From PNAI01 sp964575715 (GTDB lineage Bacteria; Pseudomonadota; Alphaproteobacteria; Rhizobiales; Xanthobacteraceae), in contig CAZNSG010000198.1 of the NCBI GenBank assembly GCA_964575715.1, positions 1 through 5,416 of the forward strand: a stretch of 5,416 nucleotides of DNA, read 5' to 3'. The position numbers and the translations under genes were made by a program. The notes beneath the pieces were generated by a model. That model was not told the origin of the DNA. It did no database searches and worked only from the letters and a program-made list of their open reading frames with translations. Positions 1-5,368 of this stretch are shown piece after piece (the first letter of the stretch is position 1; each line of letters opens with the position of its first letter).

Positions 1-555
1 GCCTTCAAGAGGCAGATCACAGCCGGTTCAGTGGTACACTTTGCGCCCGCCCTTTAGAACGAACTTGCACCGGCCGCGAATGTGGCGGCGGTCATGCCGT
101 GAGGAAGGAGTTTTTTACTGAAAATCCAGGCTCGATGCCGGAGGATGCAGATTCCAGTCGATCGACTCTCTTGCGCGGCGGTTTTTCCCCGCGTGGCATT
201 CAGATTACAGTTTTCAGATCACAGCATATCCCCGACCTCGCCCCATTACCCAATGGCTTCGGCAAAAATCTTGTCGTGCCACTTTTACAACAAAAAAATG
301 TCACCGTGCTCCACGAACATAAGAATCGAATCAATGCTGAGTTTCCCGGGAACTTGCCGATGCAATCGAATGAATGCTCACGGGGCGTGATGCAATTTGA
401 GATTTTACATTCTGGCGCGTCCGTGGACTTCGGGTTTCTTGGTCTTGGTGAAATTCTAAAGACCGTCAAATGATAATCTTTTGTTCATTATTTTGCGTGC
501 AGCATGACAAACAGGACCGAGCCTCGCGCGCAGATAAAGACTGGGGAGTTGCTCC
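1..555. other. Left flank without a convincing gene
   Basis: This stretch is less GC-rich than the rest of the window. One + frame stays open from the left edge to 473, with a possible GTG start at 99, but the translation has no recognisable domain, no hydrophobic or helical periodicity and an amino acid make-up that looks like read-through of non-coding DNA. An overlapping antisense frame is equally unconvincing. The first 60 bases contain a GGTACACTTTGCGCC-type string that recalls the non-coding right end of some IS21-like elements; this is from memory and weak. An imperfect 12-nt repeat lies at 199-210 and 213-224. No RNA gene, terminator or clear promoter was recognised. Confidence 0.4.
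544..549 (+). promoter_or_regulatory. Ribosome binding site of the small membrane protein
   Basis: A GGGGAG string lies about 7 nt before the ATG at 556. It supports that start over the earlier ATG at 504, which is in another frame, has no such site and yields a protein without recognisable features. Confidence 0.45.
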
Positions 556-768
556 ATGAAAGTTTCAACGGCCTTTTTTACAATCATCCTGGAAATCGCA
601 TTTATCGTATACTGCATCCATATGACCTATCTGCTCGACATTCTCGACCCGCTTCCGCGGGAATTGAGAGTCCCAAACATGCTGATTGGAGCGGCAATAC
701 TGGGATTTGGCTTGTTCGTTGCTGCGCGGCTGCATCGGGATGCGAGCGCTCGCACTGGCCGGAAATGA
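556..768 (+). CDS. Small two-helix membrane protein, unknown function
   Basis: This 70-residue protein is not one I recognise. Two hydrophobic stretches suited to membrane spanning are visible at about residues 5-28 (rich in F, I, L, V) and 41-59 (a glycine- and alanine-rich helix). They are joined by a short loop containing D, P and R (about 29-40). The C-terminal tail is strongly basic (R, H, R, R, K), which by the positive-inside rule suggests that both ends face the cytoplasm. A GGGGAG ribosome binding site is well placed before the ATG. No gene follows within 500 bases, so it appears monocistronic. The hydrophobicity pattern and ribosome site argue for a real gene; lack of a known family and poor surrounding gene density argue against. 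Function cannot be inferred. Confidence 0.5.
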   Translation: MKVSTAFFTIILEIAFIVYCIHMTYLLDILDPLPRELRVPNMLIGAAILGFGLFVAARLHRDASARTGRK

Positions 769-1298
769 TCCGGTCATAACCCATGTTGTCGGTTGTGCCG
801 GCTACAGGCGTCCTGCGCAAAAAATAGAATCCAAGCGACGCGCAAGCTTTCATGACCGTCACATTGCCGCCGCATCGCCGCCCACCGGGCGCGATGAATG
901 CAGCATCCCGCAATTATGATAGCGTGCTGAGAAAAGCGCTCGATGACGTCGCGGCATTGATACCAACTCTCACAATTGGTCAATCCGGGCTCGCCGGCTT
1001 CGCACCCAAGTCGGCTAGAGCCGACTTGGGCAGTCTCACTTGCCGATCTCGGGTAAACCCGAGATCGGTGACCCCGGATTGACGAGTCGAAATTTATGCG
1101 CGGTAGCATTCGTCTGCGGGGCCGAGAATATGTTGCAGGCGAGATCGTGCGTCTTGGTTCCATAACATCCAGCGGGTCGGCGATGAGCGCACGCCAACCC
1201 GCATGTTGCGGCCGCGCGGCAACGTGCTACGACTCGCGCCGAGGCGAATCTCTTGCCTTGCCTGGTGCTCGCCTTCATTCTGCATAGGTCCTGCGCGC
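769..1298. other. Long intergenic region before hprK, containing a palindromic element
   Basis: No convincing gene lies in these roughly 530 bases. Open frames on both strands give low-complexity arginine- and alanine-rich translations with no family resemblance, and the longer ones run through the palindromic element at 980-1082. In many Hyphomicrobiales relatives the chvI-chvG two-component genes sit directly before hprK. I see no trace of a histidine kinase ATP-binding domain (no N-box or G-box motif) in any frame here. I also see no clear promoter for hprK. Confidence 0.5.
980..1082. repeat. Palindromic intergenic element with two hairpins inside a terminal inverted repeat
   Basis: The outer ends TCAATCCGGG (980-989) and CCCGGATTGA (1073-1082) are perfect 10-bp inverted repeats. 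They enclose two perfect palindromes, each 26 bases long: 1005-1030 (arms CCCAAGTCGGCT and AGCCGACTTGGG) and 1043-1068 (arms CCGATCTCGGGT and ACCCGAGATCGG), separated by 12 nt. Both have 12-nt complementary arms with 2 bases between them, so as RNA or single-stranded DNA each would form an 11-bp stem with a TARA tetraloop (TAGA and TAAA). The whole can fold as a three-way junction. The design resembles the repeated palindromic elements of rhizobia, such as RIME, which is about 130 bp with two large palindromes. Multicopy status is inferred, not seen in this window. Confidence 0.7.
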
Positions 1299-1754
1299 AT
1301 GAGTCCGGATCATTCCTCCATCCATGCATCCGCTGTGCTGGTCGGAGCGCGCGCAGTGCTGATTCAAGGTCCGCCCGGCGCTGGCAAGTCGCGGCTTGCG
1401 CTCGCGCTGCTGCAAGCGGCGCGGAGTGGACAGCTCGGTTTTGCCCGGCTGGTCGCCGATGATCGCGTGCTGATCGAACCCGCGGGCAGGCGGCTCTTAG
1501 CGCGGCCGGCACCGGCGCTGGCCGGACTGATCGAGGTGCGCGGGCTAGGCCTGCGGCGCGTGCCCCACGAGCCGGTGGCCGTGGTCGGCATCGTGCTGGA
1601 ATTAGCGGCCGCGGATGGGAACCGGCTGCCCGAGCAAGCCAGCCGGGAAACCCAGATTGCCGGGATTCGGCTGCCGCGGCTTGCGGTCGCAGCCGGGTTC
1701 GAGCCGCTGCCGCTCCTGCTTGCCTACTTGCAAACATTGGACGCCATGCCTTGA
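1299..1754 (+). CDS. hprK: HPr kinase/phosphorylase, short alphaproteobacterial form
   Basis: Cytoplasmic enzyme that phosphorylates HPr on its regulatory serine, and in the family often reverses this. The 151-residue protein has a P-loop at 24-31 (GPPGAGKS), a His at 9 just before the first strand where the family has its conserved His, an Asp pair at 54-55 (VADDR), and the family signature EVRGLG at 79-84. Firmicute enzymes are about 310 residues with an extra N-terminal domain; alphaproteobacterial ones are short like this, so it is not a truncation. The ATG at 1299 was chosen because homology begins right after it; an in-frame ATG at 1203 would add 32 residues of arginine- and cysteine-rich, unrelated sequence. 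The ribosome site is weak (AGG about 10 nt upstream). Its substrate HPr is encoded downstream at 2388. Confidence 0.9.
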   Translation: MSPDHSSIHASAVLVGARAVLIQGPPGAGKSRLALALLQAARSGQLGFARLVADDRVLIEPAGRRLLARPAPALAGLIEVRGLGLRRVPHEPVAVVGIVLELAAADGNRLPEQASRETQIAGIRLPRLAVAAGFEPLPLLLAYLQTLDAMP

Positions 1755-1780
1755 TACCTAGCGGAGCGAAGGCTTGGCTT

Positions 1781-1803
1781 AATGGGGCAGAAAAATGCCC
1801 ATT
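1781..1803 (+). other. Stem-loop just after hprK
   Basis: AATGGGGCA and TGCCCATT can pair, with one bulged G, around an A-rich GAAAAA loop, 27 nt after the hprK stop. It has no following T run, so it is not a standard intrinsic terminator. It could act as a transcript 3' stabiliser or be incidental. Confidence 0.3.
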
Positions 1804-1829
1804 CCGGAGCGCCTCTATCCTGCTAAAAT
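1802..1829 (+). promoter_or_regulatory. Possible extended -10 promoter for EIIA-HPr
   Basis: TGCTAAAAT (1821-1829) fits an extended -10 (TGN followed by TAAAAT), with a weak -35-like TTCCGG at 1802-1807 spaced 16 nt. It would give EIIA and HPr a promoter separate from hprK, with a leader of about 150 nt. This is pattern matching only. Confidence 0.3.
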
Positions 1830-1906
1830 GCCTTGAGACGGCCTACTTTTTCGCGCCTGCTCCCGTCCCGCTCATCGCAATGCAACATTTCCCAGGAATC
1901 GGTGTA

Positions 1907-1927
1907 AAGCCCCTTGCGGTGGGGCTT
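1907..1927 (+). other. Leader hairpin before the EIIA gene
   Basis: A perfect 7-bp stem, AAGCCCC with GGGGCTT, closes a 7-nt loop 59 nt before the EIIA start. No T run follows, so an intrinsic terminator is unlikely. It could be a transcript-stabilising or regulatory structure in the leader. Confidence 0.35.
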
Positions 1928-1986
1928 CGGATGGTCATCATGGGCCTCCTTTCGTGCGGTGCAACCGCGCCCGCGGGGAGTTCCCG

Positions 1987-2391
1987 ATGATCGGACTCGT
2001 TCTTGTGACCCACGGGCGGCTCGCCGTCGAGTTTCGCGCGGTGCTTGAGCATGTCATGGGGGGTCCGCAGAAACAGGTCGAGGCCGTAACCATCGGCCCC
2101 GACGACGATGTGGAGCAGTGCCGGAAGGAGATCATCGAAGCGGTCGAGCGGGTCGATACCGGACAAGGTGTGGCCATTCTCACCGACATGTTCGGGGGCA
2201 CGCCGTCGAATCAGGCAATTTCTGTGATGAATCGGCCCAATGTCGAAGTGCTGGCCGGGATCAACATGCCCATGCTGGTCAAGTTCGCCAATGTTCGCGA
2301 AGATTGTCCTCTCGCCGAAGCGGTCGTTGCCGCGCAAGCGGCTGGGCGCAAATACATCACCATTGCGAGCCGGATTTTGGACGGGAAATGA
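1987..2391 (+). CDS. PTS EIIA component, mannose (EIIA-Man) family, soluble regulatory type
   Basis: A 134-residue soluble cytoplasmic protein accepting a phosphoryl group from HPr. The N-terminus VLVTHG carries the phosphorylated His at residue 9 (equivalent to His10 of E. coli EIIA-Man). The LTDMFGGTPSN block at 65-75 contains Asp67, which in the family contacts the active-site His, and the family's most conserved loop. It is a stand-alone IIA domain without IIB, and no IIC or IID gene is present nearby, so sugar transport by this protein is unlikely. In alphaproteobacteria such proteins are ascribed to regulation. The ATG at 1987 is preferred over an in-frame ATG at 1954 because GGGGAG (1975-1980) sits 6 nt before it and the family begins MIGLVLVTHG. 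It overlaps the HPr gene by 4 nt. The gene is often annotated manX or ptsL; naming varies, so no symbol is assigned. Confidence 0.92.
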   Translation: MIGLVLVTHGRLAVEFRAVLEHVMGGPQKQVEAVTIGPDDDVEQCRKEIIEAVERVDTGQGVAILTDMFGGTPSNQAISVMNRPNVEVLAGINMPMLVKFANVREDCPLAEAVVAAQAAGRKYITIASRILDGK

Positions 2392-2717
2392 AGAATTTCG
2401 ACCCGTCTGACACTCCCACAGAACCAGACCGTCCGTCGCGCGAAGGTGCGGTCATCCGCGTGCTTGAAATCGTCAACAAGAAGGGCCTGCACGCACGCGC
2501 TTCGGCCAGATTCGTGCAAACGGCCGAGCGTTTCGATGCGGCGGTCATGGTCACACGCGGGAACGAGACGGTCGGCGGTACCTCGATCATGGGGCTGATG
2601 ATGCTGACAGCCGGCCCCGGGACGACGATTACCGTGGAAGCGACGGGCAACGAGGCAGCGGCGGCCATCGAGGCGCTGGCCGCGCTGGTCGCCGGCGGCT
2701 TTGGGGAAGAGGACTAA
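2388..2717 (+). CDS. ptsH: HPr phosphocarrier protein
   Basis: A 109-residue HPr that relays phosphate from enzyme I to EIIA proteins. The active-site motif KKGLHARASARF places the phosphorylated His at 35 (His15 in classical numbering). The GGTSIMGLMML motif holds Ser66 (classical Ser46), the target of HPr kinase, followed by the conserved AGPG turn. Having both sites agrees with the hprK gene 630 nt upstream. About 20 residues (acidic, Pro- and Ser-rich, probably disordered) precede the usual HPr start. They are retained because the ATG overlaps the EIIA stop in an ATGA arrangement with a GGACGGG-like ribosome site just upstream, which implies translational coupling. In the alphaproteobacterial system it is sometimes called NPr. 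Enzyme I is not in this window. Confidence 0.93.
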   Translation: MKNFDPSDTPTEPDRPSREGAVIRVLEIVNKKGLHARASARFVQTAERFDAAVMVTRGNETVGGTSIMGLMMLTAGPGTTITVEATGNEAAAAIEALAALVAGGFGEED

Positions 2718-2773
2718 AGCCCATTCGCAGGACGCTTCCCGGCAAGGGGTCTCCGGCAAGCCCGCCGAAACAC

Positions 2774-2789
2774 ATAAAGAATTCTTTAT
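2774..2789. promoter_or_regulatory. Candidate operator: perfect 16-bp palindrome upstream of ahcY
   Basis: ATAAAGAATTCTTTAT is a perfect inverted repeat, AT-rich in a GC-rich setting, 82 nt before the ahcY start and just upstream of a plausible -35 box. Such symmetry is typical of a dimeric regulator site. In proteobacteria ahcY and other methyl-cycle genes can be controlled by SahR, an ArsR-family repressor responding to S-adenosylhomocysteine, which binds AT-rich palindromes. Assigning this site to SahR is inference. An Irr-type iron box is a less fitting alternative. Confidence 0.55.
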
Positions 2790-2796
2790 ATCTTCG

Positions 2797-2825
2797 TTGC
2801 CCCGTTGGCCTGGCCCTGCTATAGC
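2797..2825 (+). promoter_or_regulatory. Probable sigma-70 promoter of ahcY
   Basis: TTGCCC (2797-2802) and TATAGC (2820-2825; or CTATAG one base earlier) are 17 nt apart, close to the alphaproteobacterial consensus TTGAC and CTATAT. Transcription would start near 2832, leaving a leader of about 40 nt, too short for a riboswitch. The palindrome lies 7 nt upstream of the -35 box. Confidence 0.45.
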
Positions 2826-2871
2826 CACCTCCTGAACGCTTCCCGCGCCATCTCCTGATCGAAGGACTGTC

Positions 2872-4293
2872 ATGACCGCTGCGCAGAAACCCAAAGTCGC
2901 GACCGCCGACTACGTCGTTGCCGACATCTCGCTTGCTGCCTGGGGCAATAAGGAGCTTGCCATCGCCGAGACCGAGATGCCGGGGCTGATGGCGACGCGC
3001 GAAGAATTCGGCCCCAAGCAGCCGCTGCGCGGCGCGCGCATCGCCGGCTCTCTGCACATGACGATCCAGACCGCGGTGCTGATCGATACGCTCAAAGCAC
3101 TCGGCGCCGATGTGCGCTGGGCGTCGTGCAACATCTATTCCACGCAGGATCATGCCGCCGCCGCGGTTGCGGCCGGCGGCACGCCGGTGTTCGCGGTCAA
3201 GGGCGAGTCGCTGAAAGAATACTGGGAATATACCCACCGCATCTTTGAGTGGTCGGACGGCGGCACGCCCAATATGATCCTCGATGACGGCGGCGATGCC
3301 ACCCTGCTGGTGCATCTTGGCGGCGAGGCGGAGAAAAATCCCTCCGTCCTCAACCATGCGACCAACGAGGAAGAAGAAGTTCTGTTCGCCGCCATCAAGC
3401 AGCGCCTGAAAGACAAGCCGGGCTGGTATTCGACGCTGGGAAAAAACATCAAGGGCGTCACCGAGGAAACCACCACCGGCGTGCACCGCCTCTACGAGAT
3501 GCACAAGAAGGGCACGCTGCTGTGGCCCGCGATCAACGTCAACGACAGCGTCACCAAATCGAAATTCGACAATCTCTATGGCTGCCGCGAAAGCCTGGTC
3601 GACGGCATCCGCCGCGGCACCGACGCCATGATGGCCGGCAAGGTTGCCATGGTCGCGGGCTTCGGCGATGTCGGCAAGGGATCGGCCGCGAGTTTGCGCA
3701 ACGCCGGCTGCCGCGTCATGGTCTCCGAAATCGATCCGATCTGCGCGCTGCAGGCGGCGATGGAAGGCTATGAAGTGACCACGATGGAACATGCTGCGAA
3801 ACGCGCAGACATTTTCGTCACCGCCACCGGCAATCTCGACGTCATCACCGTCGACCACATGCGCGCGATGAAGGATCGCGCCATCGTGTGCAACATCGGT
3901 CACTTCGATTCGGAGATTCAGGTGGCGGCGCTGAAAAATTTCAAATGGCACAACGTCAAGCCGCAGGTTGACGAGATCGAATTTCCCGACGGCAAGCGCA
4001 TCATCCTGCTGTCCGAGGGACGGCTGGTGAATCTCGGCAATGCCATGGGACATCCAAGCTTCGTGATGTCGTCGTCGTTCACCAACCAGACATTGGCGCA
4101 GATCGAGATTTGGACCAATCCGGGCAAGTACCAAAAGCAGGTCTACACGCTGCCCAAGCACCTCGACGAGAAGGTGGCGCGGCTGCATCTGGCAAAAATC
4201 GGCGTCAAGCTCACCACGCTCAGCGAAAAGCAGTCTACTTACATTGGCGTGCCCGCCGACGGACCGTTCAAGCCGGATCATTATCGGTATTGA
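2872..4293 (+). CDS. ahcY: Adenosylhomocysteinase (S-adenosyl-L-homocysteine hydrolase)
   Basis: A cytoplasmic, NAD-dependent, normally tetrameric enzyme that splits S-adenosylhomocysteine into adenosine and homocysteine, relieving product inhibition of methyltransferases and feeding the methionine cycle. The 473-residue length fits bacterial members, which carry an insert relative to the 432-residue human enzyme. The block at 224-234 (NDSVTKSKFDN) holds the substrate-binding Lys229, Asp233 and Asn234, equivalent to human K186, D190 and N191. The Rossmann NAD loop GFGDVGKG is at 263-270. The C-terminus KPDHYRY supplies the conserved Lys and Tyr that reach the cofactor of the neighbouring subunit. 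AAGGA 5 nt before the ATG fixes the start. The gene is intact. It follows the phosphotransferase genes, a neighbourhood shared with many Hyphomicrobiales, but has its own promoter candidate. Confidence 0.98.
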   Translation: MTAAQKPKVATADYVVADISLAAWGNKELAIAETEMPGLMATREEFGPKQPLRGARIAGSLHMTIQTAVLIDTLKALGADVRWASCNIYSTQDHAAAAVAAGGTPVFAVKGESLKEYWEYTHRIFEWSDGGTPNMILDDGGDATLLVHLGGEAEKNPSVLNHATNEEEEVLFAAIKQRLKDKPGWYSTLGKNIKGVTEETTTGVHRLYEMHKKGTLLWPAINVNDSVTKSKFDNLYGCRESLVDGIRRGTDAMMAGKVAMVAGFGDVGKGSAASLRNAGCRVMVSEIDPICALQAAMEGYEVTTMEHAAKRADIFVTATGNLDVITVDHMRAMKDRAIVCNIGHFDSEIQVAALKNFKWHNVKPQVDEIEFPDGKRIILLSEGRLVNLGNAMGHPSFVMSSSFTNQTLAQIEIWTNPGKYQKQVYTLPKHLDEKVARLHLAKIGVKLTTLSEKQSTYIGVPADGPFKPDHYRY

Positions 4294-4341
4294 TCTTAAG
4301 CTCCCAACTCATTTTTCAATTTTCGATGCGGGAGGGCTAGG

Positions 4342-5280
4342 ATGTCAGTAGTGCCTAACGCAGGCAGCCCGCGGGCAGGTGAAAACAATCCCGTTCACGG
4401 CGTGACGCATTCAGCGCTCGATTTCGACATGCCGCGGGGGGCGTGCGATTGTCACGTGCATGTCATGGGCGCTCCGCCGCGTTACCCTTATGCGGCGGAT
4501 CGCATTTACACACCCGGCGTCGCGCAGCCCGAGGACCTGATGGCGCATCAGCGCGTGCTCGGGCTCGAGCGTGTGGTGCTGGTGCAGGCCAGCCCCTTCG
4601 GCTCGGACAATAGCTGTATGATGGATGGGATGCGCCACATCGGCGGCGCGGCGCGCGCGGTGGCCGTCATCGATGCGCGGACCAGCGACGAAGCACTGCG
4701 GCAGATGCACGCGGCCGGCGTGCGCGGCGTGCGGGTGAATTTGGAAACTTACGGCCAGTCCGATCCGGCAGTCGCCCTTCGCGCGTTGCAGCCCACGGCG
4801 CGTCGTGTCGCCCCGCTCGGCTGGCATGTGCAGATCTTCACAAATCTTGCAGTGATCGCGGCCTTGCGCAACGAGCTGCGTGCGCTTCCAACCATGTTGG
4901 TGTTCGATCATTTCGGGCGTGCGCTGGCGGCAAATGGCCCCACGCAACCGGGCTTCGATGCGCTGGCTGCGCTCGTGGGCGAGGGCAAGGCCTATGTGAA
5001 AATATCGGCCCCGCACCGGCTCTCAACGCAGCCCGATTTCGCGGATGCAGCGCCGCTGGCGCGCGCGCTGATCGCCGCCAATGCCAATCGTATTCTCTGG
5101 GGCTCCGACTGGCCGCATACCATGGGCGCGCCGGGCGGGCGGCGCGATCCGCACGCGATCGAGCCGTTCCGTGCGATCGACGATGGCAGCGCGCTCAATC
5201 GATTGAACAAATGGACGCGCGATCGTTCCGAGCTGGAGAAAATTCTCGTGCACAACCCCGCACGGCTGTACGATTATTAG
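4342..5280 (+). CDS. Amidohydrolase-fold hydrolase, 2-pyrone-4,6-dicarboxylate lactonase-like (COG3618 / Amidohydro_2)
   Basis: A 312-residue TIM-barrel hydrolase. The first strand motif CDCHVH has His38 and His40. WHVQ has His162, VFDHFGR has His190, and the last barrel motif WGSDWPH has the catalytic Asp256. This set corresponds to the H-x-H, His and Asp residues of LigI, the lactonase of the protocatechuate 4,5-cleavage route, whose group does not need a metal. The substrate is unknown: many paralogues in this family are annotated only as predicted metal-dependent hydrolases of aromatic or lactone compounds. The N-terminal 30 residues are probably flexible. A strong GGAGG ribosome site lies 6 nt upstream of the ATG. 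Only 48 nt separate it from ahcY, with no terminator visible, so co-transcription is possible. The stop codon TAG lies at the junction with an insertion sequence; the C-terminus (NPARLYDY) matches the usual family ending, so the protein seems intact. Confidence 0.88.
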   Translation: MSVVPNAGSPRAGENNPVHGVTHSALDFDMPRGACDCHVHVMGAPPRYPYAADRIYTPGVAQPEDLMAHQRVLGLERVVLVQASPFGSDNSCMMDGMRHIGGAARAVAVIDARTSDEALRQMHAAGVRGVRVNLETYGQSDPAVALRALQPTARRVAPLGWHVQIFTNLAVIAALRNELRALPTMLVFDHFGRALAANGPTQPGFDALAALVGEGKAYVKISAPHRLSTQPDFADAAPLARALIAANANRILWGSDWPHTMGAPGGRRDPHAIEPFRAIDDGSALNRLNKWTRDRSELEKILVHNPARLYDY

Positions 5281-5344
5281 AGCATTTTCCACCTGGGATG
5301 AATCGTAGGGGATTCCCAAGCGGCCGCGAATAAGATTCTGTGAT

Positions 5345-5361
5345 CTCCTCAATTCGAGGAG
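5345..5361 (+). promoter_or_regulatory. Hairpin covering the transposase ribosome binding site
   Basis: CTCCTC (5345-5350) pairs perfectly with GAGGAG (5356-5361) around the 5-nt loop AATTC. The ribosome site AGGAGG (5357-5362), 6 nt before the transposase ATG, lies almost wholly in the right arm. This would limit translation of the transposase. Confidence 0.55.
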
Positions 5362-5368
5362 GCCGGCG

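Noticed and set aside
1..57. Possible C-terminal end of a gene entering from the left, with a TAG stop at 55-57
   Set aside because: The 18-residue translation (AFKRQITAGSVVHFAPAL) matches no family I know and is too short to judge; a second frame is also open to the edge.
99..473. A 124-codon + frame with a GTG start
   Set aside because: No ribosome site at a suitable distance, no recognisable domain or compositional sign of coding, and it overlaps other equally weak frames. Kept only as part of the non-coding flank.
852..1082. A 76-codon + frame ending in the palindromic element
   Set aside because: Its last third is translated palindrome, it has no good ribosome site and no family resemblance.
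1203..1298. An upstream extension of hprK from the ATG at 1203
   Set aside because: The extra 32 residues are Arg- and Cys-rich and unrelated to HPr kinases; family homology begins after the ATG at 1299.
1036..1737. A 233-codon frame antisense to hprK
   Set aside because: A low-complexity Ala/Arg/Pro translation typical of an antisense shadow in GC-rich DNA.
2697..2721. GGCTTT/AAAGCC pairing at the end of the HPr gene as a terminator
   Set aside because: The stem is only 6 bp with a 13-nt loop, partly inside the coding region, and no T run follows.
2718..2871. A riboswitch (SAH, SAM-II or similar) upstream of ahcY
   Set aside because: The likely transcript leader is about 40 nt and I see no matching stem or pseudoknot pattern; the palindromic operator explains regulation more simply.
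2629..4281. A 550-codon open frame antisense to ahcY
   Set aside because: It is the antisense shadow of a GC-rich, strongly conserved gene; its translation is rich in H, R, D and G with no family resemblance, and it runs across the ahcY promoter and into HPr.
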